Source of the DNA: Marsupella aquatica
Taxonomy: Eukaryota; Marchantiophyta
Direction of reading: 5' to 3'
Assembly: GCA_973895155.1 (NCBI GenBank)
Contig: OZ316894.1
Span: 11,966,001 to 12,030,000, forward strand
Length of the DNA stretch: 64,000 nucleotides
Position numbers and translations under genes: made by a program. The notes below the pieces were generated by a model that was not told the origin of the DNA, ran no database searches, and was given only the letters and a program-made list of their open reading frames with translations. Each line of letters opens with the position of its first letter. Within the stretch, counting starts at the first letter, position 1. Positions 48,082 to 59,516 of this stretch are shown here, piece after piece.

Positions 48082-50466
48082 AGTTTCGGGGAATTTGGAA
48101 CGTATTGTAAGGAGCAGGGGATTACCCACCATCTCACAACAAGTTATACTCATTAGCAGAATGGTGTTTCTGAGAGACTCAACCGAACACTATTGGACCG
48201 CTCGAGGAGTATGTTGAGTCAATCATGCTTACCACATGAGTTTTGGGCTGAAGCTGTCAACACTGCAGCTTATTTGGTAAATTTTTCTCCATCCAGTTCT
48301 ATTGGATTCAAGACGCCATTTGAAATGAGGTACGGGCATCCAGCAGATTACTCACATTTGAGGATTTTTGGATGTGATGCTTATGTGCTTACACCTTCCC
48401 AACTTCGATCCAAGCTGGAGTCCAAGTCGAAGAAGTGCATTTTCCTTGGTTATCAGAAATGTGTGAAGGATTATAGGTTATGGGATCCAATAACCTGTAA
48501 GCTAATTGTCAGTAGAGATGTGTCCTTTAATGAATCCAGATCATCAAAGGAGGGGGAGAGTTCTCAGGACTCCCATACTGACAAGGGGAAATCTCCCATC
48601 CCGGACCGGGTTGAGGGGGAGATTAGTCATGATGCAGTTCATGACAGGAGAGATGGAGAAGCTCCGGGCTTGGAGCTGGTTCCTGTGATGGAACAAGAGG
48701 AGCAAATTGTTGCTGGGGTACCTCAAATTCAACCAGTAGCAGCAATAGATCAGCCTGAGTCATCTACTAGAAGAACTTCCAGTCGTTCTACTAGAGTTCC
48801 TACCAGGTATGGTAAATGGGCAGACTCATCTAAGCTAGATGATATTGACATTGTACCTGATGAAGATGATATGGCTTTGATCTTGGAAGAAGGAAAGCCT
48901 TCTTCGTACAGTGAGGCTTGTGCTTCAGAACAGAAGCATGAGTGGAATGCAGCAATGCAGAGGGAGTTGCAATCTTTGAGTGACAACAAGACATGGGAGC
49001 TGGTGGAGCTTCCAAGAGGTCAGCAAGTGGTGGACAGCAAGTGGATTTACAAGTTGAAGGATAGTCCTTCAGAGGGTGGAGACAAGATCTACAAGGCAAG
49101 GCTTGTTGCCAAGGGATTCACTCAGGAGAAAGGAGTGGATTACAATGAGGTCTTTTCACCGGTTGCTAAGTATTCCACAATTCGGATCTTGTGTCAGCTT
49201 GTTGTGTTTTTTGGTCTGGTGATGGATCAGATGGATGTTGTTACTGCTTTTCTCTATGGCAACTTGGAAGAGATGATCTTCATGAGATAGCCACTAGGCT
49301 TTATGAAGAAGGGCCAAGAGAACTTAGTTTGCAGATTGCTCAAGTCCTTGTATGGATTGAAGCAGTCTCCCAGACAGTGGAACAAGCGGTTTGATGATTT
49401 CATGCTTGCTCAAGGTTTTACAAGGATGGTGTATGATCCTTGTGTGTATACGAAATCAGTCAAGAATGATGTATTTGGTTTCATCATTCTGGTTATCTAT
49501 GTGGATGACATGTTGATTGTGGCTAAAGATCAATATGAGGTTGACAGTCTCAAGGCGAAATTGAGTGTTGAATTCAGGATGAAGGATCTTGGAAAGGCCA
49601 AGAGAATTTTAGGGATGGAGATTTTTAGGAACTCTGAGACTGGACAGTTGTGCTTCAGTCAAGGCCAGTATGCGAGGAAAGTACTTGCACGATTCAACAT
49701 GGAAAATTGTAAGCCAGTGAGTATTCCTTTAGCTTCACATTTCAAGTTATCATCGGCTTTCTCTCCTACGGATGCTATGGAGAAAGGTCTGATGGCTAAG
49801 ATTCCTTATGAGAAGACAGTAGGCAGTCTGATGTATTTGATGACTTGTACTAGGCCTGACTTGGTCCTAGCGATGGGCAAGGTTAGCAGATTCATGTCAA
49901 ATCCAGGGAAGGTACACTGAGAAGCTGTGAAGTCGATTCTCAGGTATCTGAAGGGAACACAGAACTATGGATTACTATTTGATAACAGATCAGATAGAAC
50001 GTTGGTTGGCTATGTAGATTCTGACTATGGAGGTTGTCTGGATACAAGGAGGTCTACAACTGGGTTTGTATTTACTCTTGGAGGAGGATGTATCAGTTGG
50101 AAATCTACCTTGCAAAAGTGTATATCTCAGTCTACTACAGAAGCAGAGTATGTTGCAGCAGCAGAAGCAGCAAAGGAAGCGATTTGGTTGGATAAGTTGA
50201 TCGCGGAGATGGGTTTAGAGCATGGCAAAATGACTCTAAACTGTGATAGTCAGAGTGCTCTTCACTTGGCTGCTAACCAGGTGATGGATAGCAGGGTGAA
50301 GCATATTGATATCAGGTACCATTTTATCAGGCAAGCAGTGTCTGATAAAACTTTTGAGCTAGTCAAGATTGATGGAAAGCTCAATCCCGCTGATGCCTTT
50401 ACCAAAGTGATTCCTTTGGAGAGTTTCTCAAGACATCGTGCTACTTTGCAGGTTTTGCAGTTGTAG
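48082..50466 (+). pseudogene. Copia integrase C-terminus, reverse transcriptase and RNase H, broken
   Basis: The integrase resumes after the insertion: FWAEAVNTAAYLVN and the GKN-like FGCDAYV region (48240-48500). RT follows with WIYKLK, ARLVAKGFTQ, DVVTAFLYGNL and the catalytic IYVDDM box (about 49495). RNase H follows: GYVDSDYGGCLDTRRST, TEAEYVAAAEAAKE, NCDSQSALHLAAN, and VKHIDIRYHFIR. It terminates at 50464-50466. Stops interrupt it at 48154-48156, 49288-49290 and 49918-49920, at positions where Copia polyproteins usually have Gln, Gln and Trp. The remaining sequence is otherwise well preserved. Confidence 0.94.
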
Positions 50467-50662
50467 TGCAAGTAGAGTTATTTAGCAATGTGTGACTATT
50501 TGTATATGGATTACTCATTCCTGTTTGGCTATGGCTTAATTCTAGTTAACCCTTAGTTAACCCTTGTGGTTTTTAGGGGGAGACCTGGTTTGGTGATTGT
50601 CTAGAACTTCCCGCTGAGGATTTCATATGGTAGCATTTAGTCCAGTCCCCAAGACAAGAGTC

Positions 50663-50671
50663 AAGGGGGAG
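50663..50671 (+). other. Copia polypurine tract
   Basis: AAGGGGGAG, two bases before the 3' LTR; the plus-strand primer site in active elements. Confidence 0.85.
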
Positions 50672-50673
50672 TT

Positions 50674-51047
50674 TGTTAGATATTGCTCTAGTCTTGTGAC
50701 TCATGAGCTAACCATAGTTAGTCTAACTCGGGTTAGGACTTAGCTAATGTTAGCGGTAGTGCTGTTGTGCATATAGCCAGGGCTGATGCCAGACCCTGGT
50801 GGAACTTAGGCTCAATACATTTCATTAGACTCATTCCTCACTCATTGTTACGGAGCTGGTGGAGAGATAGGGAGAGCTTGTGCTGTGGATGCTTGGTATG
50901 GCCGGTTGGCCTAGAGTGCAGTAAAGCTCTTGTGTGTTCCCGTGGACGTAGCCTCATGTGGAGGTGAACCACGTATCTCTCTGTGTCGACTATTGTGCGT
51001 TGGATGGTTCATGGGCTTGCCATTACAAGTGTCGTCTATGCTCAACA
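50674..51047 (+). repeat. Copia 3' LTR with a 30-bp extra segment
   Basis: 374 bp against 344 in the 5' LTR. The extra 30 bases begin after GGAACTTAGGCTCA, at about 50815-50844. Otherwise only about five substitutions separate the two LTRs. Confidence 0.95.
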
Positions 51048-51207
51048 GTTTGGTACTAACGGCCGGTCGGCTTAAGTGCAGTAAAGCTCTTATGTGTCCC
51101 CGTGGATGTAACCTCATGTGGAGGTGAACCACGTATCTCTCTTTGTCGACTCTTGTGCGTTGGATGATTCATGGGCTTGCCGTTACGATTGTCGTCTATG
51201 CTCAACA
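51048..51207 (+). repeat. Older solo LTR, right part
   Basis: Continues the LTR begun at 39680. It matches the younger LTR from AGTGCAGTAAAGCTCTT to TATGCTCAACA with scattered changes, and is followed by CATTG (51208-51212), matching 39675-39679. Confidence 0.85.
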
Positions 51208-51212
51208 CATTG

Positions 51213-51831
51213 TTGCACACGCTGTTGCCCTTAATGTCCACTAAGGACAGCCAAAAGTCCTTAACTGGTCTTGAGTTTTCACTGAAATGCAATTGGAGAT
51301 TGTTGACCAGGCTGCAGTCGGCCCTAGCGTTTTTGGGAGCCACACCTGATAGCCTTGTTTTTGTGATGTATATAAAGCTTATTAGTGAGGCTGTTGGTTA
51401 GATACTGATAGGCTAATTTAGCTACTCCCGAGGCACGGTTCTAAAATCTTGGCAAACTGGGGCCGTTGTTTAAGTCCACAGGTCTCCACTCATGAGAAGG
51501 CTACGTAAACCCTACTGTGTCCATTCCGAGTTGAGCAATGAAAAACTTTTGCAGGCACAGAAGAATTGTAGACTCGGAGAAGATCTTCATGAATGTTTGA
51601 AAACTTGCCAGTGGATAGAGACTATATGAATAAGTTTTGTCACTCAATATAGAAAAATTGCATGTATCAAACTTGTTATTCACTAAAATTTGTATGCTGA
51701 TGACAAGATTGATCAAATTCTATATGAAGCAACAGGGAGGGTTGTCCACAGATTTGGTTTCTGACGAATAAAATTGTTCTTGGGCAGGGTAAAATACTTC
51801 AAGGTAAACTGATTCACTAAAACAAGATCAA
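51213..51831. other. No recognisable gene
   Basis: AT-rich, short frames only. Confidence 0.3.
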
Positions 51832-52053
51832 ATGCAGGGAGGACGTTATCCGCCAGCAGGGTATACTCCAGCTCATGGGGCCCCAGTTGGATATCTTCCC
51901 TCAGGTTACCCCCTTCGGCCCCAGATTACCCTGCACCAGCCATATGGAGCTCCGACTGGCTACCCCGCTCCAGCATATGGAGTTCCCGCTGGATACCAAC
52001 CAGCACCTGGAGCACATGGAGCTCCATATTGTCCCATTACTGTTATGCGTTAA
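51832..52053 (+). pseudogene. Gly/Tyr/Pro-repeat peptide, possible gene remnant
   Basis: A 73-codon frame rich in GYxP and GAP units: YPPAGYTPAHGAP, GYPAPAYGVPAGYQPAPG. Between 51905 and 51945 the repeat character is lost in this frame but present in the next one (PSAPDYPAPA), then returns. That pattern fits two small compensating indels. Plant GYP-rich proteins have such repeats followed by a hydrophobic region; here no such region follows. It may be a remnant or a short coding exon. Confidence 0.35.
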
Positions 52054-53700
52054 TGAATCTATCGAGGTCAAAGAAAAACCGTGTCTTGTATTTAGGTTAA
52101 GCAATATCTCCTGAGAGAACGAGCTTACGTGTTTGTGGCTGTGATATAGTCATTAGTCTTTTGGGTTAACCTCGATGCTTGTGATACATATGGGGGGTAA
52201 ATTGCTGGCATTGGGCAATCAGACCTTAAATGTATGATTCATGAAATGAAAGAGGACCACAAAATAGGGCCATAACGATATCATTTAAAATCCCTGACTA
52301 AGATTGTTTCAGTCAAATCCTGGAAACTGTTACGTAGAGAAAACAAAACAAAGCACAAATGAGTGGGTTCGAGTTGCGCAACATTTTGCTTTCCGCTTAC
52401 CTGTTTTGCTATGAAAAGTTCTTTCTAGGTTTTACAGTTTTTGTGGTAGGGTCTCACTTCTGATGTGCTGGAAATGACTTTTATCGTCGGAAATGTTAAT
52501 TTGTGGCGAATGTTGTAATTGATTCTGAGGGAACGCCATGTTGCCAACACGAATGTTGAGGACTCTCTACTTGAAGAAACAGCAGAGTTCAATAGCCTTT
52601 GCATTATCTGATCAGAAGTCAACAACAGTTTGGAGGAACTCACTCGTAGTTTCCATCCAAGATCAACTTGGGGAATGGATGAAACTGTCCTAGGCTCACT
52701 CGCTTCAACCTCAACCAGAGGAAGAGTACTGTTTTCGGCTATATGGTCTTCACATTACGGCTCCCACTACAAATCGTTCAGAACAAATAAATGCTTATTC
52801 TTGCTGTAAGGAGTCAGGTGAAGCGATTCCAGATACAAATGTTCGGTGTACTTTGGATATTAACGTAAAGTTTTGTGTTTCATTTTCTTTATTCAGTGAA
52901 CATCTGGTGTGTCGAAGGGTTGTCATTCCCGCTGCTGAAGAAATTTCTGCGCTTGTCCCTGGATTGTCACTAGCTTTCTTGGAATCTTATTTCATCGTGT
53001 CAGAAATTGCCATATGTAGAGCCTGGAACTGCCAGCATTCCATATAATTTGAAGAAAATTGTGAATGACAACATAAGAGGTGGGTGGATCGTCTTTTAGT
53101 TAAGGCAAAAAATATGACAACGAAACCAAAACCTGTGAGATGCATACAGAGAAAGATTGCCACATGAAGTACGGCAGAAAGGAACAGCAAGAGGTTAGAA
53201 GAGAGTCTGAAAGACCAAAGAGAGTTAGAAAGGATGAAGAGGAAAGCACCACAGAAAGCGTGCGACACAACCAGTTTACTTACAAGGGGTCCAGAGGCAA
53301 AATACCACGAGAGCAGTGATGAGTCCATGGACAAGAGAGAACGTTTACGGTAGAACGGAAAGACAGGCGAGTTCAGAATGACATGAACAGAAGAGTAGAA
53401 GGGATAGACAGCAAGTAGAACAAAAACTTGCAAACTAGCGATTTATCTGTTTGAAGAAAAAACTCATGAGATCAGTTCCGGAGCTTAGAATTATATTAAA
53501 ATTTGTTTTTCGGTTGGGCCTGTTGTGAAGCCTCAGGGCGCCATAAACGCTAAACGCCCTGACCTGATGACCTGACCTGATGACCTGACCCATATACACC
53601 GCAAATCCTACAACAACATTCTCGTGTATGCACGACTTAGCATAAACTTAGTCACGGAGGCATTTCATCTTGGAACAAATCTTGTGTGTGATACTGGAGA
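52054..53700. other. No recognisable gene
   Basis: 53050-53440 is purine-rich on the plus strand, which makes a long hydrophobic antisense frame that I do not accept as coding. GACCTGATGACCTGACC-type short tandem repeats occur at about 53560-53590. Confidence 0.35.
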
Positions 53701-53709
53701 GTCGAATCG

Positions 53710-53976
53710 TTGAGCAAGTACCTCGTCAGCTCAATTCCCACTCCAACAGTCACTGCTGGTAGTGAAGCAGAGAAATTGTTTCTTAGTGGAAGAGTGAAGA
53801 AAATGCAGGGCACTCTTCACAGGGCGACAAAGTTTTCATGGCAACATAGGCTAAAAGAAATGCGAGGCTCACTTCGCAATCTAACAAAGGAACTTTTAAA
53901 TACTCTACACCTACACGTACTGAGAGAATTGCACCCAGAGCCATCAGAAATCGGAGCTCTTTACCGTGTAACCTAA
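53710..53976 (+). CDS. Small ORF, 88 aa, with an internal repeat, unknown
   Basis: The frame contains two related segments, VKKMQGTLHRATK and LKEMRGSLRNLTK, encoded by a diverged duplication. It is basic and mostly helical in character. No family recognised and no splice context; it may be chance. Confidence 0.2.
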   Translation: MSKYLVSSIPTPTVTAGSEAEKLFLSGRVKKMQGTLHRATKFSWQHRLKEMRGSLRNLTKELLNTLHLHVLRELHPEPSEIGALYRVT

Positions 53977-54389
53977 CCTTCGCATCATCGGAAGATTTGA
54001 AAGCTGGCAGCATTGAGAACGACCAGCATCAGCACTAGACCAGAAAGCTGACCAGGTCCAAGCAGATATTTACTTGACAAAAGGAACGATCTATGGGACA
54101 AATAATGCGGGACTGAACCGAAAACTAAGAATGAGGCAAAAGCTCACAAACTTGTCACCTGCAATACCGAAAATCGAAGAATCACGATAATGTTTTGGAC
54201 TCAGATTTAAAGAGGCAGCCAATTGAACCGACGCAATGTTACTAGAGCAACATAAAGAGCATGGTGGTGAGAAGCCACATCGATAGAAAGTTAGGTTTCA
54301 GTCCAAACAAAACGATGAACTTTCGGTCACTGATGATCACTCACAAAACGACTGTATTTTAGGCCACCGCAATGTTCTGGACATCGTGA

Positions 54390-54525
54390 AAGAGAATGAG
54401 AACGAGCTTATCATCGATGCAATTTGGAACGACGGGAATGACACTATCGTCGAGGCGAACGAGCTTATAAAAATTTAGAACGACGGGAATGACACTATCG
54501 CCGAGGCGAATGAGCTTATAACACC
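54390..54525. repeat. Short tandem repeat, about 52-bp units
   Basis: GAACGACGGGAATGACACTATCG then CGAGGCGAA and GAGCTTATA is present twice, preceded by a partial diverged unit. Confidence 0.8.
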
Positions 54526-54548
54526 GAAAAGCAGCTCCAATTTATTAT

Positions 54549-55559
54549 TTACTCAAACTTGATGCCCTGAAACATTGCATTATAGTCTTCACTATCTTTC
54601 GCTTTCTCTCTCTTCTTCTTTGCAGCAATCGCTTTTACTTTCAGCAGGCCTAGTAGTCCAACACGCCGAAATTTGTCCGAAAATTTATCACACAAAGTCA
54701 TCTCGAAGAGCTCTAATGCCGGTTGATGCTTCTCTTTCGGGGCACGTGAGAATGGATGCGAAAAATTATTTCTATCAGCTCGCATTTTCCCAATTGACGC
54801 CCATTCGCAAACCACTTCCTCAAATTTCGATTCCATTTTCATGAAATCTAACGCTTCTTTCATGCGGTCATCAATCTCATGACAGTCTTCTTCCAAGTTT
54901 TCTATGCCTGTTTTAATGATGTGAAGAAAAATCGGACGGACCTTAGAAACTAGTAATGATTTGTTCTTCATTTCATCATCGTTAGATGATTTGAATTTGA
55001 GTACTTTCCTTACTACTTCCGCAAAAACACCAAAAGGTAGCTGTGTGTACCACTCTGAAAATACGACAGACATTTTCATTTTGTTTGAGGTTTTCTTGAC
55101 AAAAGGTTCAAGATTCTTCATCACAAGAAAATTCTCAGGCATACCTCCTATATTTTTCAAATATTCACTGAAATCCTCTTCAAGTTCTTTGAAAGCTTAC
55201 ACACAAACTATTGTTTGCATGGTAATCATCGACAAATTTTGTTGAACCAGGAACTTCCCCCAATTACGATGTAAAACCCCTGCTGTTTGATTTGATTCAG
55301 TCTCGGTAGGAATAGTTTGCTGTAGCAAGAACGAGTCCCACTTTGTTGCAGATTCCATCACCAATACAGCATCCCTATTCTTGACGGCAGGATCGTTTAT
55401 ATCTCTTTCGGTTTGAGATAAACGTATTATCTTTTCACCACGCAAATCCATGTCCGCACAGGTTTTCAAATAAGAAGCATCGTTGTCTGCAAAAATCATT
55501 GGAAGAACAACTGCTGCAACCTTTCGTGCTTTTTTCGAAACAGGAAAAGGAATTTCCAT
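54549..55559 (-). pseudogene. Hypothetical protein gene with in-frame stop and HEPN-like motif
   Basis: Two minus-strand frames, 55559-55197 (120 codons) and its same-frame continuation to 54549, are separated only by a TAA at 55197-55199. Together they would be about 336 residues, mostly helical and charged. The first part begins MEIPFPVSKKARKVAAV. The second contains KMRADRNNFSHPF (about 54785-54749), which fits R-N-x3-H, the active motif of HEPN ribonuclease domains, within an all-helical context. It ends with a Lys-rich stretch and FQGIKFE. Codon-level openness over 1 kb on the minus strand argues for a real gene that was recently broken, or an intron I did not detect. No family is recognised with confidence. 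Confidence 0.5.
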
Positions 55560-56705
55560 TCTTTTTCAACTTGACGTGTGGCAGAGCACGCCCGCTCCTA
55601 GTAAAGAGAAGACAGAATGACACTCTCCCGCACAAAATCGTTCTGGCCGTTCGTCTGGAACACCGAAACCAGGTCTAGCGCTCACTAGTGTATCCTCCCC
55701 TGCACCATAGATACATGGACAATTAGTTAAAATAGTCTCCACAGTGAGAGTGTCAAAGAGTGCCATGAACATCAGTCGTCACTCGGCAAATGAGCAAAAT
55801 TGTCGATTGAAACTTCCTTTTCTCCGCAAAGAGAGTCACGTGGCCACAAAGAGAGTCACGAACAGGAGTCGGCAGCAAAACAAAACTTGTCAGCTACGGA
55901 CGGAAGGACAAACGAGAGTACAATCGTTTTGAACAGGCGGCTAACACAAAGCTAAAGTAGACCATCTTGCACCACATCTTCAGCCTGTTCGAGAAGTCTG
56001 ACTCCTGCCGCCGAGAAACCTGCGCGAGTGTATCGAGATTACAGCAGCGTGGCTGCCTGACAAGAGGCTAAATACATCTGCATCTCATTTCAATAAAATT
56101 GACGGCTAGGGAATGAATGGATTAAATTGTAGGTGTGGGGGGGCCGAGACATCAGAATTGAACTGCACCAGAATTTCTACATGCTCCCTGTAGATCCGAC
56201 TGGCTCGCCGTAGCCACGAGCAGAGAGACACAGAGAGATAGACCACGATAACTTCTGGAAATTCGTCCGCGTCCAATTCAGAGCACGACGAAAGAAACCT
56301 CATAAAGGAATCCAATTCAACCCCAATCGAAATTCCACCGCTTATTCCAAGGAAGCAAATCAAAGAACTCTCGACCAAGCAATGAGAGCAGAGAGGAGAA
56401 CAAAGGTCGATAACATTGCAGATACACTACTGGATGCAGAACAAATGTCGATAACATTGCAGTACACTACTGGATGGCGGACGAGACCGACACTCACCGC
56501 CCGTTTCTCCGCGGCTGACGCATTTTCGTACGTATCACGGAACATAATTGTGAGAGAAGCCACGACTCCCTCAATGTGCCCTTCTTCGTCCCAGCTCTGT
56601 CTGCAACCCCGCCACCACAAGCTCCAACCCCGCCACCACGAGCTCCAGGTGTTGAACAAACCCAGCATAGAAAATACAAAACGTCAGGTCCTATTTAGGC
56701 CCAGT
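55560..56705. other. No recognisable gene
   Basis: Short frames. A minus-strand frame at 55566-55772 could be an upstream exon of the hypothetical gene, but no consistent splice was found. A short duplication (AACAAAGGTCGATAACATTGCAG-like) lies at 56400-56465. Confidence 0.3.
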
Positions 56706-56714
56706 TTTTGGCCC

Positions 56715-57410
56715 GAACTTAAAGCCAGGATAGACACAAACATTTGAGAAAAAGCCTCGATAGACAAAGAGAACCTGGATGGACACAGAATAAACCTAAG
56801 ATTGTGCTTGTATAACACAATTTTCACTTGTGCAGGATAGACACAAACATTTGAGAAAAAGCCTCGATAGACAAAGAGAACCTGGATGGACACAGAATAA
56901 ACCTAAGATTGTGCTTGTATAACACAATTTTCACTTGTGCAGGATAGACACAAACATTTGAGAAAAAGCCTCGATAGACAAAGAGAACCTGGATGGACAC
57001 AGAATAAACCTAAGATTGTGCTTGTATAACACAATTTTCACTTGTGCAGGATAGACACAAACATTTGAGAAAAAGCCTCGATAGACAAAGAGAACCTGGA
57101 TGGACACAGAATAAACCTAAGATTGTGCTTGTATAACACAATTTTCACTTGTGCTCCAATGGTGACCTGTAAGGAGCTGTCTGACCAGGAGCAGGAGGTT
57201 TTTGGTTGTTTCTTCCCCTACTCTGTCTAGGCAGGAGCAACAGAGGAAGTTAAACGTACTTAACGTAATATCTAAATCTTGGTTAGCTTCCATTCATAAG
57301 ACACCTGTAATCCATTATGGGTGTCGTTAGGATTGGTGTTACAGTGTCAATAGGCTGTGTCCATCCGAGTTGTCTCTACAAAGGTTTGTGTCTATCCTGG
57401 CTTTAAGTTC
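56715..57410. mobile_element. Mutator-type MITE, 696 bp, with expanded interior
   Basis: Perfect 27-bp terminal inverted repeats (56715-56741 and 57384-57410; start GAACTTAAAGCCAGGATAG). The exact 9-bp target duplication TTTTGGCCC lies at 56706-56714 and 57411-57419. Both features mark a Mutator-like element. Inside are four tandem 107-bp copies whose unit begins within the left TIR. No transposase. Confidence 0.92.
56727..57154. repeat. Tandem repeat, 4 x 107 bp, apparently identical
   Basis: Units start at 56727, 56834, 56941 and 57048, each AGGATAGACACAAACATTTG onward to TTTCACTTGTGC. I saw no differences between complete units by eye. The first 15 bases of each unit are the inner end of the element's TIR. 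Confidence 0.95.
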
Positions 57411-57657
57411 TTTTGGCCCATTTGATTTCCGTAAATTCTGAAACCCTAAATTAGTGCAATAGTGATCAAATGGTAAATTTTCCTTGGAATTAGTGGATCC
57501 CTTATTTACCGGTATATCTTTAGTGGCTATTACCTAACTGAAGCCGTTTTACCATTGTGATCACTATTTCTATTATGTCCAGAATTTGACTACTCCAATT
57601 TCTTGGGGGAAAGGTTAATCCCCAAAGATGTGTGAGTGGATACTCCACTCCTTCCAT

Positions 57658-57818
57658 GAGAAGTAAATTTTGGCATAAAATTTTGGACGCATGCATGTGG
57701 CCCATTTGAATGAGAAGTAATTTTTGTCATAAAATTTTGGATGCATGCATGTGGCCCATTTGAATGAGAAGTAATTTTTGTCATAAAATTTTGGATGCAT
57801 GCATGTGGCCCATTTGAT
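57658..57818. repeat. Tandem repeat, 3 x 54 bp
   Basis: GAGAAGTAATTTTTGTCATA then GGATGCATGCATGTGGCCC, three copies starting at 57658, 57712 and 57766; the first differs slightly. An antisense frame (58009-57590) crosses it and gives repeated NGPHACIQNF peptides; its non-repeated start (MVIVPVRGNNRFYSGN) is of unknown origin. Confidence 0.9.
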
Positions 57819-59490
57819 TTCCCTAGAAGTTTAAGGAGAACTCGTAGATCTGGCAATCTAATTATCTCAGCTAGATAAAGCTGTTGCTCATTGGAAGGGA
57901 AAATCTCAATTTGTTTCCTTTGAGTCGCCAAAGCATCTTCTAGGTAAGCTTTAGGCAAAATATTGCCTGAATAAAAACGGTTGTTGCCCCTCACAGGTAC
58001 AATGACCACTGAGTAAGTGCTATGCTATGCTGTCCTGCTGGGACCACCTTTTCTGGTGCTCATGAGACGAACTTAAGGCGAGCAAATTTACCAAAAAAAG
58101 GTCAACAAAGTACATAATGCCAGTTCACATCTAGCATTTTTGTATATAGTAAAGCCCTGTTTCTAGGGCATTTGTTGGCTGTGATGCCATATTGACTGAA
58201 AAATTATAGGGTAAGTCCAGAAAAACAATTCATTGGAAGTTGATGATAAGATGGACCACAAGGCTTGATCACACTACTCCAATGGTCAAAGCAGTTTTAG
58301 CCATTCAAAATTGTGAGCATTTATACAAAGGAAAGGTGCTATCAAAGTAAAAAGTACCATTTCAGAGTGGTCCATATGGGTTGCTATGGTTCATCCAAGT
58401 ATCTTTTAAAAGATTGTGGTCCATGTGGTCCATGGGAGCTTCACACATGTTTCCTTTGGATTTCACTAATATGGAATTTTGATACAGTCTACTGTGGCTA
58501 AGTCCAGGCTCCCAGGAAGAAGTCCCAAGCGTGCACTTATCTACCGTATGCACTATGTCATAAGTGCATGGGAAATCACATATGCGGATCTCTAGAAGTG
58601 CATGGTCTGCACCATCCAATAACTGCATTTGTTTAAGAACTTCCACATATGTGTTGTCAGGTCACACTAGAGGGAGACCCATTTAGGGTAGTTTGGGTCC
58701 ATGAAGGTCAGACGTGCTAACCTCAGTGCTAACAACCTTTGGGGAGGCGGAGCCAGAGGGCAGAGAGCAAAGATAAACAAAAGTGACATGGACTCTAAAT
58801 AAAGACAAAATTGAAACCAGGATGATCAAAAGGCAGGGATGGGGCAATGCTGAATGGGAAAAGACTAGAATTATTTTGTTGACAATTACTTTGTGTGTTT
58901 TTCACATCTATTTACTTTTTCAAGTAATGGGTAATTGGGAAAGTGAAACCCGGATGGACGTCCATGTTGGACACAGTGCTACAGTGGACCACATTTTGGT
59001 GGTCTATCGGAGTTTTGGGCTTACTACTTCATGATTACGGGTCTTAAAGATAATTTTCAGTTTTTCACCTGCAAGGCAACCAGAGAAGGAGGAGACATAA
59101 ATAAACAAGCCCTAATATTTCAAATTGACACAATGACAATCAATCTAATAGAATTTACCCCCTCTACATTCCATGATGAATTATTAACCAAAATGGCCAA
59201 AATTTCACAGTCACTTTGATGGAAGTGTACCTTATCTACTCCTCTAGCACATACTCAAAACTAACAAATACTTGAATTTATGAGCATCAAATGATTACAA
59301 TTAAACTAAAAGTTTGGGAGATATTGTCCATGGGGTTTCAATAGACCCACATTGTGGTCCATGGGAGCATCATTTTACAGTAATGGGGCTAGTTTGTAAA
59401 AGCAGCTTTTAAGTACTTTGTCACTGAAGATGTTCTAATTGACAATTTTGCCATAATTTGTTTTTATTTATAAATATGTCAAGGTTTCCT
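57819..59490. other. Repeat-rich, no gene recognised
   Basis: GTGGTCCATGGGAGC occurs near 58424 and 59353, and GGTCCAT/GGACCAC words recur between them. This suggests a worn mobile element without definable ends. Confidence 0.3.
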
Positions 59491-59516
59491 ATATGGATGA
59501 CAAGCTCACCACTGTA

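Larger units (their letters stand above)
39873..51047 (+). mobile_element. Ty1/Copia LTR retrotransposon, full-length but disabled
   Basis: TG...CA LTRs (39873-40216 and 50674-51047) are flanked by the exact 5-bp duplication GTTTG (39868-39872, 51048-51052). A primer-binding site TGGTATCAGAGC (40219-40230) matches the 3' end of plant initiator Met tRNA. A polypurine tract AAGGGGGAG precedes the right LTR. The order gag, zinc knuckle, protease, integrase, RT, RNase H is that of Copia. The two LTRs differ by about 5 substitutions in 344 bp plus a 30-bp insert in the right one, so insertion is fairly recent. The coding part carries eight in-frame stops, a frameshift and a 4.4 kb insertion, so the copy cannot make its own proteins. 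Confidence 0.96.

Noticed and set aside
52987-53433. Minus-strand hydrophobic frame of 148 codons
   Set aside because: It is the complement of a purine-rich stretch, which automatically yields Leu/Phe/Ser-rich antisense protein.
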